NCBI RefSeq assembly: GCF_002150505.1
Contig: NZ_MSSV01000003.1
Location: 124,001 to 188,000, forward strand
DNA length: 64,000 nt
Origin: Algoriphagus ratkowskyi
GTDB lineage: Bacteria; Bacteroidota; Bacteroidia; Cytophagales; Cyclobacteriaceae
Reading direction: 5' to 3'
Part shown: positions 54,934-63,963 of the stretch, one piece after another
Numbering within the stretch: the stretch's first letter is position 1
Layout: the number at the start of each line of letters is the position of its first letter
Translations under genes and position numbers: made by a program
Notes under the pieces: model-generated
Databases searched by the model: none
Told to the model about the DNA's origin: nothing
What the model saw: only the letters and a program-made list of their open reading frames with translations

Positions 54934-55476
54934 ATGAAAATCAACGTAATGAAAATGGCGGTATTTTCCGTCATGCTTGCACTAGTAACTTCATGTGACC
55001 AAAAAAGTGATCAAGATTCCAAAATTCAGGCACTTGAAGATAAAATAGCACAGTTAGAAAATAACAACTCAGTGGCAACTCCAGTGAATGTACAAGCTGC
55101 TCAGTCGGCTGATCCTTCCACTTTAGGTTCTTTCGAATTTGCAGCAACGGAATATGACTTTGGAACCATCAAAGAAGGAGAAGTAATCGAGCATCTTTTC
55201 AAATTCACTAATAACGGCCAAGCTCCTTTAGTAATCTCTAACATTACCGCTTCTTGTGGTTGCACTAGTCCTGACTGGACTAAATCACCAGTAAAGCCAG
55301 GCGAAGAAGGATTTGTGAAAGTAGTATTTAACTCTGCAGCAAAATCAGGCGCACAGGCTCCTACAGTAAGTATTCAAGCCAATACTAATCCTAATGTTAG
55401 TAGACTCCAAATGAGAGGAACTGTAACCCCTAAAGCTGCAGGAGCAGCGGCGCCGGTAGGACCTATTAAACGATAA
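54934..55476 (+). CDS. DUF1573 lipoprotein
   Basis: 180 residues with a lipoprotein signal (AVFSVMLALVTSC). A short coiled segment (KIQALEDKIAQLENN) precedes a single DUF1573 Ig-like domain, EFAATEYDFGTIKEGEVIEHLFKFTNNGQAPLVISNITASCGCTSPDWTKSPVKPGEEG. The CGC turn is conserved in the family. Found in surface or periplasmic proteins of Bacteroidota; role unknown. Lies between ytxH and yajC, each spaced by a few bases. Confidence 0.88.
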   Translation: MKINVMKMAVFSVMLALVTSCDQKSDQDSKIQALEDKIAQLENNNSVATPVNVQAAQSADPSTLGSFEFAATEYDFGTIKEGEVIEHLFKFTNNGQAPLVISNITASCGCTSPDWTKSPVKPGEEGFVKVVFNSAAKSGAQAPTVSIQANTNPNVSRLQMRGTVTPKAAGAAAPVGPIKR

Positions 55477-55478
55477 TT

Positions 55479-55796
55479 ATGATTTCTACAGTATTAGCAC
55501 AAGCTGCCGCAGGTGGCAGCGGGATTTTAGGACAAGTTTTCCTATTTGGTTCTATCATCTTGATTATGTATTTCTTCATGATCAGACCTCAGCAAAAGAA
55601 ACAAAAGGAAAGCAAGAAATTTATTGAGGAAATTAAAAGAGGAGATGAAGTCGTTACCATTGGTGGATTGCACGGAAAAGTAAGCTCAGTAGAAGGAGAC
55701 AAAGTTATACTTGAACTCGACAGAAGTTTTAAAGTTACTGTTGAAAAGTCCGCTATCTCTCTAGATTTCTCAAAGAAAACTGAAACTAAAAAATAA
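55479..55796 (+). CDS. yajC: Preprotein translocase subunit YajC
   Basis: 105 residues: one membrane helix (QVFLFGSIILIMYFFMIRPQQKKQKE) followed by the conserved IKRGDEVVTIGGLHGKVSSVEGDKVILEL hairpin. Accessory part of the SecDF-YajC complex. Two bases after the DUF1573 gene. Confidence 0.95.
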   Translation: MISTVLAQAAAGGSGILGQVFLFGSIILIMYFFMIRPQQKKQKESKKFIEEIKRGDEVVTIGGLHGKVSSVEGDKVILELDRSFKVTVEKSAISLDFSKKTETKK

Positions 55797-55804
55797 TTTG
55801 AATT

Positions 55805-56770
55805 TTGCCGGAAAATAAAAAATCCACAAAAAGGATTTCTCCTAAAAAACTCTCTAATCTAAAAGTGGTAGTTCTATGCATCGCAGCAGCTACCACTTTT
55901 TGGATTTTAAACGCCCTGAATAAGGACGATTATAATACTATTGTCGATTTCCCAGTTGAAATAATTTACGACCAAACTCAGTTCGTAGCAGTTTCTAGTG
56001 TACCAAAAACTTTAGAGATTGAAATCTCTGGAAATGGCTGGGATCTTCTTCGGAAATATTTCAATTTCAATAACACCGCTTACCCTATTGAGCTAAGTAA
56101 TCCACCTTCCAAAAACTACATCTTAACTAACGATCTGAAAAGATCCTTGGGGGAATTTCTTTCTCCTACTCAACTTGTCTCGGTCCTCCAAGACTCTTTG
56201 AAATTCAACATTAATGAAATAAAGTCTATCAAAGTAACCCCAGTCCTTGATTCCACCAGTTTCTCAATGGCTAAGAACTTTAGAATTATAGATCAAATAA
56301 CTTTTAATCCTGCGACAATAACACTGATAGGTCCAAGTTCAATTCTAGACAGCCTGAAGGGAAACTTTATAATTTCTCTTGACGAAAATCGAATTAATAA
56401 GTCTATCACTAAAGTAATAACTCTTAAAGCTCCAGAGGAATTAGGGGGTTTAGTAGAAATAGAGCAGGAAAAAATTTCTGTGAAATTTGAGGTGATCGAA
56501 TTTTTGGAAGGAAACAAGAGACTTAAAATTAAAAAATTAAATTTCCCTAACACCGTTTCTTTAGTGGACGAAGATGTTGCTATAAAGATATCATATCTCG
56601 TGGATGAGCGAAAATCATCTGAATTAAAAGAGTTAGAATTCGAAGCAATTTTGGATTATTCAAAAAGAAATAGAGAAGACAGTACGATTACCGTACAAGT
56701 GAAACCAATGCCAGTTTTTCTCGAACAAGTTGTAGCTGAACCAGCAATCCTTAAGCTAAAATATGAGTAA
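55805..56770 (+). CDS. YbbR-domain protein (CdaR-like)
   Basis: 321 residues, start at TTG 55805. One N-terminal membrane helix (LKVVVLCIAAATTFWILNAL) then YbbR-type beta repeats (about 40-110, 130-220, 225-315) with VDFPVEI and IDQITFNPATITLIGPSSILDSL as recognisable strands. Related CdaR proteins regulate diadenylate cyclase in Firmicutes; no cyclase gene lies here, so the same role is only possible. Its end overlaps coaE by 8 bp. Confidence 0.8.
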   Translation: MPENKKSTKRISPKKLSNLKVVVLCIAAATTFWILNALNKDDYNTIVDFPVEIIYDQTQFVAVSSVPKTLEIEISGNGWDLLRKYFNFNNTAYPIELSNPPSKNYILTNDLKRSLGEFLSPTQLVSVLQDSLKFNINEIKSIKVTPVLDSTSFSMAKNFRIIDQITFNPATITLIGPSSILDSLKGNFIISLDENRINKSITKVITLKAPEELGGLVEIEQEKISVKFEVIEFLEGNKRLKIKKLNFPNTVSLVDEDVAIKISYLVDERKSSELKELEFEAILDYSKRNREDSTITVQVKPMPVFLEQVVAEPAILKLKYE

Positions 56771-57368
56771 TCATATGCCAATTTTAGTAGGTATCACTGG
56801 TGGTATTGGATCAGGAAAATCCACTGTGGCTAAGATTTTTTCTTTGCTTTCCATTCCTGTTTATTTTGCAGATCATCGCGCCAAATGGTTGATGTCACAT
56901 GATGAATCCTTAAAAATTGAGATTATAAATGCTTTTGGTGCCTTATCTTATGATTCTGAGGGAAGCTTGGATAGAACATTTCTGGCAAATACAGTTTTCT
57001 CAGACCCCGAAAAAATCAAAACCATAAACTCACTCGTACATCCGGCGGTTGGGAAAGACTTTTTAGCTTGGGCTTCACAGCAAACCACACCTTACGTACT
57101 AAAGGAAGCAGCCTTGATCTTTGAAAGTGGAGGCAATCAGGCTTTAGATTTTGTGATAAATGTGAGTTCCCCGTTAAAAGTACGTATTGGTAGAATCCTT
57201 ATGAGAGATTCTTTCCGCTCTGAAGAACAAGTGAATCAAATCATCAATCAGCAACTTCCAGATGAGCAGAAAAATGAATTAGCCGATTTTGTGATTAAGA
57301 ATACAGACAATAAATTATTGATTCCACAGGTTCTAGAAATACATCAAAAGCTAATTTCTAAACAATAA
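56763..57368 (+). CDS. coaE: Dephospho-CoA kinase
   Basis: 201 residues, last step of CoA synthesis. P-loop ITGGIGSGKSTVAKIF (about 10-25), the FADHRAKWLM segment with the substrate Asp, LANTVFSDPEKIKTINSLVHPAV, and VLKEAALIFESGG. Starts inside the 3' end of the ybbR-like gene and ends the cluster; a second Met at residue 5 is possible. Confidence 0.94.
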   Translation: MSNHMPILVGITGGIGSGKSTVAKIFSLLSIPVYFADHRAKWLMSHDESLKIEIINAFGALSYDSEGSLDRTFLANTVFSDPEKIKTINSLVHPAVGKDFLAWASQQTTPYVLKEAALIFESGGNQALDFVINVSSPLKVRIGRILMRDSFRSEEQVNQIINQQLPDEQKNELADFVIKNTDNKLLIPQVLEIHQKLISKQ

Positions 57369-57549
57369 GTATTTTTTTAAGGATTATTTCTAATTCAGAT
57401 AGTAGATGGATAAGGAGTGAATAGTAGATCTCTTTAGCGTGATTTAATCTAAATACATTTACTACTCTACTGAGATTATGTCATGTATTTCAACTATTAA
57501 GCTTGCTTTAGGAAACAACACTTACCCATCCAAATCCATAATCTAAAAA

Positions 57550-58344
57550 ATGGACAAAACTTTAACACTACGCACGGTAAACGTGACCCGTTACATCTTA
57601 CCACTCAGGGAAGGTGGGTCTTTGCCTGCGCTTGCGGATGCAGATGATGGATTCAAATACGTCCTGAAATTCCGTGGAGCAGGCCAGCGAGAGAAAGCAC
57701 TCATCGCAGAATTATTGGGTGGAGAGATCGCTAGAGCATTGGGACTGAAAGTACCAGAACTCGTTTTTGCCAATTTAGATCCAGCTTTTGGGAGATCTGA
57801 GGGCGACGAAGAAATCCAAGATCTCCTCAAAGGAAGTCAAGGGCTTAACCTTGCGCTGCACTTCTTATCCGGAGCTATTAATTATGATCCCGTAGCTATG
57901 AGCACAGATCCACTTTTAGCTTCGCAAATAGTTTGGTTGGATCTATTTATCACGAATGTGGATCGGACTTTCCGAAACACAAACATGCTTCTGTGGAATC
58001 GAGAGCTTTGGCTAATCGATCATGGCGCATCATTTCTATTTCAGCATGCTTGGGTGAATTGGAAAAAAAATGCAACGGGACCATTTCCCATCATCAAAAA
58101 CCATGTTCTCCTTCCAGTCGCTTCCGAACTTGAAGCTGTAAACAAGGAGTTCAAGAGTATTTTGACTCCAGAAATTATCAAAACAATCGTACAAACAATC
58201 CCAGAGGAGTGGCTACTTGCCGGTGGTGACTCCGATGATGCTAATGAAGTGAGACAAGTTTACAATGACTTTCTCAATTCCCGCCTTTCCTATTCTGATC
58301 AATTCATAAAAGAAGCTAACGATGCAAGAACAGCACTTATATGA
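57550..58344 (+). CDS. HipA-like protein kinase
   Basis: 264 residues, shorter than HipA (about 440) and without its N-terminal subdomain. The kinase elements are intact: a beta-strand Lys (K40 in KYVLKFRGAG), an alpha-C Glu (E54 or E59), a catalytic loop with D138 and N143/N145 (FITNVDRTFRNTNMLLW), and the metal-binding Asp D157 (LIDHGASF). HipA phosphorylates glutamyl-tRNA synthetase; this one's target is unknown. Its 3' end overlaps the following DUF3037 gene by 23 bp. No HipB-type DNA-binding antitoxin gene is present. Confidence 0.82.
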   Translation: MDKTLTLRTVNVTRYILPLREGGSLPALADADDGFKYVLKFRGAGQREKALIAELLGGEIARALGLKVPELVFANLDPAFGRSEGDEEIQDLLKGSQGLNLALHFLSGAINYDPVAMSTDPLLASQIVWLDLFITNVDRTFRNTNMLLWNRELWLIDHGASFLFQHAWVNWKKNATGPFPIIKNHVLLPVASELEAVNKEFKSILTPEIIKTIVQTIPEEWLLAGGDSDDANEVRQVYNDFLNSRLSYSDQFIKEANDARTALI

Positions 58345-58705
58345 ATATGCGATCATTCGCGTAGTCCCACGAGTGGAACGTGAAGAATTCATCAATGTCG
58401 GGGTGATTATCTGCCACTGGAAAAGGAATTTTCTAGCATGTAAGCTTCACTTAGATGCAAATAAACTTCTGGCTCTTGATCCCTTGGCAGATGTAGAAAT
58501 GATCGAACTGAATCTTGCTTCATTCGAAAAAATAAGTACAGGTGATATCGATGGGGGCAATATTGCCACGATGGATTTAGCCTCTCGATTTAGATGGCTT
58601 ACGGCAGTGAGAAGTTCTATTATCCAAACTTCAAGACCGCATTCTGGCTTTGCCGATGATTTGGAGAAAACGCTGGAAAGGCTTTTTGATGAAAATGTGC
58701 GGTAA
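58322..58705 (+). CDS. DUF3037 protein
   Basis: 127 residues. YEYAIIRVVPRVEREEFINVGVIICHWKRNFLACKL is the DUF3037 signature (strand, VPRVERxEFxNVGVI, strand), followed by helices and FRWLTAVRSSIIQTSRPHSG. Function unknown. It overlaps the HipA-like kinase gene and so must be translated with it; the two families are often neighbours as far as I recall. It could be a partner, substrate or antitoxin of the kinase (inference). Confidence 0.82.
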   Translation: MQEQHLYEYAIIRVVPRVEREEFINVGVIICHWKRNFLACKLHLDANKLLALDPLADVEMIELNLASFEKISTGDIDGGNIATMDLASRFRWLTAVRSSIIQTSRPHSGFADDLEKTLERLFDENVR

Positions 58706-58820
58706 TGTAGACTTGAGCTATAAGATTCAAGAATTAAGAAAAAAACCTATCAACCATCGGATTAAAAAAACAAGCCGATATACCTAAGCGAGAGCTAACG
58801 GGAATTGCCTAAAAATCAAA

Positions 58821-58852
58821 AAAGAGTGAAGAAATAATCTTCACTCTTTTTT
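58821..58852. terminator. Bidirectional terminator between DUF3037 and serS
   Basis: Perfect 12-bp stem (58821-58832 with 58838-58849), five-base loop, T-run on the plus strand and A-run on the other side. Ends both convergent transcripts. Confidence 0.85.
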
Positions 58853-58865
58853 ATAGTCGTATTTC

Positions 58866-60140
58866 TCAGGAAATCTTATCAAATCCTAAATACGGATGAA
58901 GCACCTTCGGCATGTTTATTCCATCAGGTGTTTGATTATTCTCTAAGATAGAAGCTACAATTCTAGGCAATGCCAAAGCAGAACCGTTCAGAGAATGTGC
59001 TAACTGGGTTTTCTTATCAGCTCCTCTGAAACGCAGTTTCAGTCGGTTCGATTGGTATGTTTCAAAGTTAGAAACAGAACTAACTTCCAACCATCTCTCC
59101 TGAGCGGCAGAATACACTTCCATATCATATGTCAAAGCAGAAGTAAAGCCCATATCACCTCCACAAAGTCTTAGTACGCGATAAGGTAACTCAAGCTTTT
59201 GTAACAGGCCTTGTACATAAGAACTCATGCTTTCCAAAGTCTCATAGGATTTATCAGGATGAGTGATCTGCACGATCTCTACTTTGTCAAACTGATGAAG
59301 TCTGTTTAGCCCTCTTACGTGCGCTCCCCAGCTGCCTGCTTCTCTACGGAAACATGGAGAATGACCTACATTTTTTATAGGAAGATCACTTTCAGAAAGT
59401 ATCACATCACGATAAATATTCGTGATTGGAACTTCCCCTGTTGGAATCAAATACAACTTATCAGCATCCGCATAGTACATCTGCCCTTCCTTATCCGGAA
59501 GTTGACCAGTACCAAAACCAGAGTCTTCATTCACCAAAATCGGTGGCTGAATCTCATAGTAGCCTTGATCTAATGCTTCGTCCAAGAAAAAGTTAATGAG
59601 TGCACGCTGAAGTCTAGCTCCTTTGCCTTTATAGACAGGGAATCCAGCTCCTGTGATCTTTACTCCAAGGTCAAAATCAATAATGTCGTATTTCTTGATA
59701 AGATCCCAGTGAGGAAGTTTACCATCATACAAGTCAGGAATTGCTCCACTTTCCAATACCACCTGATTGTCTTCGGCAGATTTGCCAGCAGGAACAGAAA
59801 AATGAGGAATATTAGGAATGGTATAAAGCAAGGCCAGCAATTCTTCTTCCACCTTAGCATTTTGATCTTCAAGATTCTTGCTATGAACCTTTAGATCTGC
59901 TGTCTTTTCTTTGATTTTAACCGCCTCTTCAGCCTTTCCCTCGCGCATCAAAACACCAATCTCCTTCGAAATTGCATTCATCTCGCTTTGTATCTGATCA
60001 CGCTCTGACTGGCTAGACTTTCTCAACTCGTCCAGCTCAACTGCCTGATTCAGTACAGTTTCTGCATTGGGGAAATTTCTCTTTTGAAGTCCGGCAAGTA
60101 CGCCGTCGAAGTTTTCTCGAATTTGATTAACTAAAAGCAT
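58866..60140 (-). CDS. serS: Seryl-tRNA synthetase
   Basis: 424 residues, class II aminoacyl-tRNA synthetase. The N-terminal coiled-coil arm (about 25-100) binds tRNA-Ser. Motif 2 is FRREAGSWGAHVRGLNRLHQFDKVE, TGEVPITN binds serine, and the C-terminal LNGSALALPRIVASILENNQ carries the motif 3 Arg. Full length. Confidence 0.96.
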   Translation of the reverse strand: MLLVNQIRENFDGVLAGLQKRNFPNAETVLNQAVELDELRKSSQSERDQIQSEMNAISKEIGVLMREGKAEEAVKIKEKTADLKVHSKNLEDQNAKVEEELLALLYTIPNIPHFSVPAGKSAEDNQVVLESGAIPDLYDGKLPHWDLIKKYDIIDFDLGVKITGAGFPVYKGKGARLQRALINFFLDEALDQGYYEIQPPILVNEDSGFGTGQLPDKEGQMYYADADKLYLIPTGEVPITNIYRDVILSESDLPIKNVGHSPCFRREAGSWGAHVRGLNRLHQFDKVEIVQITHPDKSYETLESMSSYVQGLLQKLELPYRVLRLCGGDMGFTSALTYDMEVYSAAQERWLEVSSVSNFETYQSNRLKLRFRGADKKTQLAHSLNGSALALPRIVASILENNQTPDGINMPKVLHPYLGFDKIS

Positions 60141-60179
60141 CTTAAAATCTTTGAAATTGAAGCGCCGAAGATACGCATG

Positions 60180-60947
60180 TTAGCGAACAATGATGTCTTT
60201 ACTCACACTTGAAAATGGCCCATCCAGTTCTTTTCCATCAGAGCGAAGTAAACGCACTTTGACTTGATAGGTACCTACGGGAAGATTCTCTATCCTGACA
60301 GGAGCCATATGATCAATTTGATAACGTAGCTCATTTAACTCAATGGATACTTTAAGTGCATCAAGCTTCATGTCCCCTCCTACGACCAAGAAATCAATGA
60401 TCACTTCGCTTCCCACTTCATAAACCTGGTCTGATCTAGGGAAATTCAACGCTAAGTAGGGCTCTGCAGAATAAGGGAAAGGTCTTGAATTCCCTACTTG
60501 AAAATCTCTGTCTATATAATTTCCAAAATTTTTCAAAGCCAATCCTTCTTCATCTACTAAGTAGGCAACTACTCGATAACTTCCTACCTTAAGATCTCTT
60601 TGGAAGATTGGCGAATAAAATCCTACAGGATCTCCCCCATTTAAGATATTAAAAAGTTTAAATTCTTTTGTAGCACTTAAATCAAACGGGAAGTTTTTGA
60701 CATTGAATTCAAAAGGCACCTTTCCTGGTTTGAAGATCTGATTTCCTAAAGGAGTGTATAACTCAAGAATAGCATCTGGATAGGCTGCTTGATCCTCATA
60801 CTGAAAAAATTTCACTTGAGGAGCAATTGCTTGTTCAGGATCTTGATTAGGTGGTAGAACCACTACTTCCTCATTCACGCGCTGTTTTTCGGCAGAACAA
60901 GCTGAGAAAAGGCAAATCAAAGAGAGTAAAGTCAGGATTTTATTCAT
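60180..60947 (-). CDS. Lipoprotein of unknown function
   Basis: 255 residues with a lipobox (LICLFSACS, C17). The mature part is beta-rich, with repeated strands (ILELYTPLGNQIFKPGKVPFEFNVKNFPF, VGSYRVVAYLVDEEG, VYEVGSEVIIDFLVVGGDMKLDAL, VGTYQVKVRLLRSDGKELDGPF), suggesting three Ig-like or Big-like domains. No family recognised. It follows serS on the other side by 39 bp and is transcribed towards it, divergently from the dioxygenase gene. Confidence 0.72.
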   Translation of the reverse strand: MNKILTLLSLICLFSACSAEKQRVNEEVVVLPPNQDPEQAIAPQVKFFQYEDQAAYPDAILELYTPLGNQIFKPGKVPFEFNVKNFPFDLSATKEFKLFNILNGGDPVGFYSPIFQRDLKVGSYRVVAYLVDEEGLALKNFGNYIDRDFQVGNSRPFPYSAEPYLALNFPRSDQVYEVGSEVIIDFLVVGGDMKLDALKVSIELNELRYQIDHMAPVRIENLPVGTYQVKVRLLRSDGKELDGPFSSVSKDIIVR

Positions 60948-61009
60948 ACAGCATGTAAATTGAGATTAAAGATATTTAATTTTAAACATAAATTAGACCT
61001 TGAACTATA

Positions 61010-61999
61010 ATGCATCCAGATATGGAAATTCTATTTGACGAGATACCAAGTTTAGACTTAGCTGATTTTACAGCTGGTACACCTGCTCAAAAGGCAGCAT
61101 TTGTACAGAAACTTGGCGAAGCCTATCAAAATATAGGTTTTGTGGCTATCAAAAACCACGGTTTGTCACAAGGTCTTCAAGATAGACTTTACGGATCTAT
61201 CAAAGACTTCTTCAAATTGCCAGATGCAATTAAGGAAAATTACGAGAAACCAGAAATCGGATTTCAGCGTGGCTACACGGGTAAGGGAAAAGAACATGCC
61301 AAAGGCCGGAATACCGGTGATCTAAAAGAATTTTATCATGTGGGACAAGAGTTAAGTAGAATCCCGGACACTGACCCGATCAAATCTGAGTACCCTCCAA
61401 ACATCTGGCCTACGGAGCTACCAGAATTCGAAAACGATGCAAATGAAGCCTATCGTACCTTAGAAAGTGCCGGCAAAGCCATGCTTCAAGCTATCGCACT
61501 TTCATTGGATTTGGATGAAAATTTCTTTGAAGACAAAGTCGCACATGGAAATTCTATCTTAAGACAAATCCACTATTTCCCTATAGAAAATCCTGATGCA
61601 GTGCCATCAGACGCAGTAAGAGCTGCAGAGCACGGAGACATTAATTTGATCACATTATTAATGGGCGCAAGTGCGGATGGACTTCAGGTAAAACGAAAAG
61701 ACGGGAAATGGATACCGATTACAGCCCTCCCCGATCAATTAGTGGTGAATGTGGGCGACATGCTGGAAAGATTAACAAACAAAAAATTGAAATCCACTAT
61801 TCATCGCGTGGTCAACCCGCCACGAGAAAAAATGAATACCAGCAGATATTCTATTCCTTTCTTTATGCACCCACGCTCCGAAATGGACCTCACTTGTCTA
61901 GAAAACTGTGTAGACACTAGTCATCCAAAACAGTATGAAGACATCACTGCGGGAGAATTCTTAGAAGAAAGACTTCGCGAGCTTGGTCTGCGAAAATAA
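61010..61999 (+). CDS. Isopenicillin N synthase-family 2-oxoglutarate/Fe(II) dioxygenase
   Basis: 329 residues. An N-terminal DIOX_N domain (about 10-120) with the GFVAIKNHGLSQGLQDRLY pattern is followed by the double-stranded beta helix. The iron ligands are H208 and D210 (EHGDINLITLLMG) and H265 (STIHRVVNPP); R279 and S281 (RYSIPFF) bind the co-substrate carboxylate. Such enzymes hydroxylate, desaturate or cyclise small molecules. Substrate unknown; the gene is followed after 3 bp by a chromate-type transporter. Confidence 0.9.
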   Translation: MHPDMEILFDEIPSLDLADFTAGTPAQKAAFVQKLGEAYQNIGFVAIKNHGLSQGLQDRLYGSIKDFFKLPDAIKENYEKPEIGFQRGYTGKGKEHAKGRNTGDLKEFYHVGQELSRIPDTDPIKSEYPPNIWPTELPEFENDANEAYRTLESAGKAMLQAIALSLDLDENFFEDKVAHGNSILRQIHYFPIENPDAVPSDAVRAAEHGDINLITLLMGASADGLQVKRKDGKWIPITALPDQLVVNVGDMLERLTNKKLKSTIHRVVNPPREKMNTSRYSIPFFMHPRSEMDLTCLENCVDTSHPKQYEDITAGEFLEERLRELGLRK

Positions 62000-62002
62000 G
62001 GG

Positions 62003-63202
62003 ATGTCAGTAAAGCAGGTCCGATATTATTTGTTTTTGAAAGATACGATCATGCTTTCTCTTACCGCTTTTGGTGGCCCGCAGGCATTTCTTGCTATGCT
62101 ACTTGAACGAATGGTGAAAAGAAGAGCATATATATTGGAGGATGAGCTGTGGGAGCTAAATGCATTGTGCAATATGCTCCCAGGCCCAGCATCCACTCAA
62201 CTCGTGTGTGCTATAGCATATCGTGTCGGCGGTCCAAACTTAGCTTACCTCGCTTTGATTGTTTGGATCTTACCTGCTACGCTGCTGATGATTTTCGCAG
62301 CATTACTCATTCATTTTCTACAGGAGAATACGCCCGGCGCTTTGAATTTTGCGCGATTCATTCAGCCTATGGCAATTGGATTTATCATTTTCGCTGCGCA
62401 AAAAATAATTGGAAAGACAATCAAAACTACCGAAGCAATGGTCCTAGTTTTGATATCGGCTTTTGTCTCGTTCTTTTACAGTTCACCTTATATTTTCCCG
62501 GTATTATTAACTATAGGCGGATTAAGCACCTCAATTAAATATAAGCAGCAACCTAAACTGAAAAAAGATGCCCCGCTGAAAATCGAATGGGCCAATTTCT
62601 ATTTGTGGGCTGGAGTACTCATAATGGCTGCCGTACTGGGTGCTATTACAAAGTACCAACCAATCATCCTTTTCGAGAATTTCTACAGAAACGGAAGTTT
62701 GATTTTCGGAGGTGGCCAAGTATTGGTCCCTTACTTATATACCGAATTTGTGGATTTCAAACATTTCCTGAGTTCTGAAGAATTCCTTACAGGATATGCG
62801 ATATCGCAAGGCATCCCTGGCCCAACCTTTAGCATTTCATCCTATGTCGGAGCGCTTTCCATGAAAGAATTTGGAACTACAGGCTTCTTCATAGGAGGGT
62901 TTATAGCTGCTGCGGGGATTTTCCTCCCTGGAATCTTTTTAATCTTTTTTGTAATCAGATTTTGGGATCAATTGAAAAAATATAGGCCTGTTCGAGCTGC
63001 TTTAGAAGGAATTAATGCCGTATCATGCGGAATGCTTATCGCTGCAGCTTACTTGCTTTTTGAGCCTTTGGAGGCAAACGGCTTGAATATTCTATTTATT
63101 CTAACGACATATATGCTTCTTCAATTCACTAAAATCTCATCCCCAATAATCATCGCTGGGGGAGTGATACTGGGGATTGTTTACAATAATTTCTTTCTGT
63201 AA
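62003..63202 (+). CDS. ChrA-family chromate/anion transporter
   Basis: 399 residues, about ten membrane helices in two homologous halves. The first half has FGGPQAFLAMLLERMVKRRAYILEDELWELNALCNMLPGPASTQL; the second FGGGQVLVPYLYTEFVDFKHFLSSEEFLTGYAISQGIPGPTFSISSYVGAL. Both carry the conserved FGG and PGP motifs. Members export chromate or related anions; with no metal-resistance genes alongside, the true substrate may be another anion. Cotranscribed with the dioxygenase. Confidence 0.9.
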   Translation: MSVKQVRYYLFLKDTIMLSLTAFGGPQAFLAMLLERMVKRRAYILEDELWELNALCNMLPGPASTQLVCAIAYRVGGPNLAYLALIVWILPATLLMIFAALLIHFLQENTPGALNFARFIQPMAIGFIIFAAQKIIGKTIKTTEAMVLVLISAFVSFFYSSPYIFPVLLTIGGLSTSIKYKQQPKLKKDAPLKIEWANFYLWAGVLIMAAVLGAITKYQPIILFENFYRNGSLIFGGGQVLVPYLYTEFVDFKHFLSSEEFLTGYAISQGIPGPTFSISSYVGALSMKEFGTTGFFIGGFIAAAGIFLPGIFLIFFVIRFWDQLKKYRPVRAALEGINAVSCGMLIAAAYLLFEPLEANGLNILFILTTYMLLQFTKISSPIIIAGGVILGIVYNNFFL

Positions 63203-63234
63203 AACTGAGATATCTCTAGTTAATTTATACCTAA

Positions 63235-63960
63235 ATGAACGAGAATAGACTTAGTGACGTTTTAAAATCTAAATTCATTCCCTATCTTTCTTTTATGCAG
63301 GCATACGAATACATCAACAATCTGATCCCACCCCTGAAGCTTTCTGATAAAACAGGAATGGCTTTGGCATGGATGGAAGAAATCAGAACTGACGTACTTC
63401 CTGTTATTGATAAAGGGGTTTTTTTAGGACTTATAAAAGAAGAAAGAATATTTGAAGTCAATAATCCTGACACATTAATTGCTGATATTGAGCCTTCAAA
63501 CCCACAATGTTGGGTTTTTTCAGACAAACATATTTACGATGTACTTCGTGTCAGTTCAGAGCAAAAATCCAACATCGTGGCTGTTTTAGATAGAGACTCA
63601 AACTATCTCGGTGTTGTGACCATGGAGGATTCTATCGCTGCATTTGCAGATAGCCTCTCGATAAAATCACAGGGGAGCGTGGTAATCTTATCGATAAGTA
63701 TGACCGATTATAGTTTATCTGAGATTTCTAGAATAATTGAATCTGATAATGCAAAAGTTCTCAGTTCATTTATTACAACCGACCCTTTGGATGATAGTAA
63801 GATCAAACTCACTTTAAAGCTTGATCAAACCGAACTTAGGCATATAAAAGCAACGCTCGAACGATTTGGTTATAAGGTCATCGATCATTACCAAGAGGAA
63901 AGTGGTGTAAGCAGTGAAGAAGATAGAATCGGTAATTTACTCAGGTTTCTAGATATTTAG
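63235..63960 (+). CDS. CBS-domain protein
   Basis: 241 residues. Two CBS motifs are seen (about 15-75, IRTDVLPVIDKGVFLGLIKEERIFEV; about 80-135, QKSNIVAVLDRDSNYLGVVTMEDSIAAFAD) followed by an ACT-like alpha/beta segment (VVILSISMTDYSLSEISRIIESDNAKVLSSFITTD). CBS pairs usually bind adenosine nucleotides and regulate partners. It ends 3 bp before the probable NAD kinase gene, which suggests a regulatory link with NAD(P) metabolism. Confidence 0.85.
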   Translation: MNENRLSDVLKSKFIPYLSFMQAYEYINNLIPPLKLSDKTGMALAWMEEIRTDVLPVIDKGVFLGLIKEERIFEVNNPDTLIADIEPSNPQCWVFSDKHIYDVLRVSSEQKSNIVAVLDRDSNYLGVVTMEDSIAAFADSLSIKSQGSVVILSISMTDYSLSEISRIIESDNAKVLSSFITTDPLDDSKIKLTLKLDQTELRHIKATLERFGYKVIDHYQEESGVSSEEDRIGNLLRFLDI

Positions 63961-63963
63961 TTC

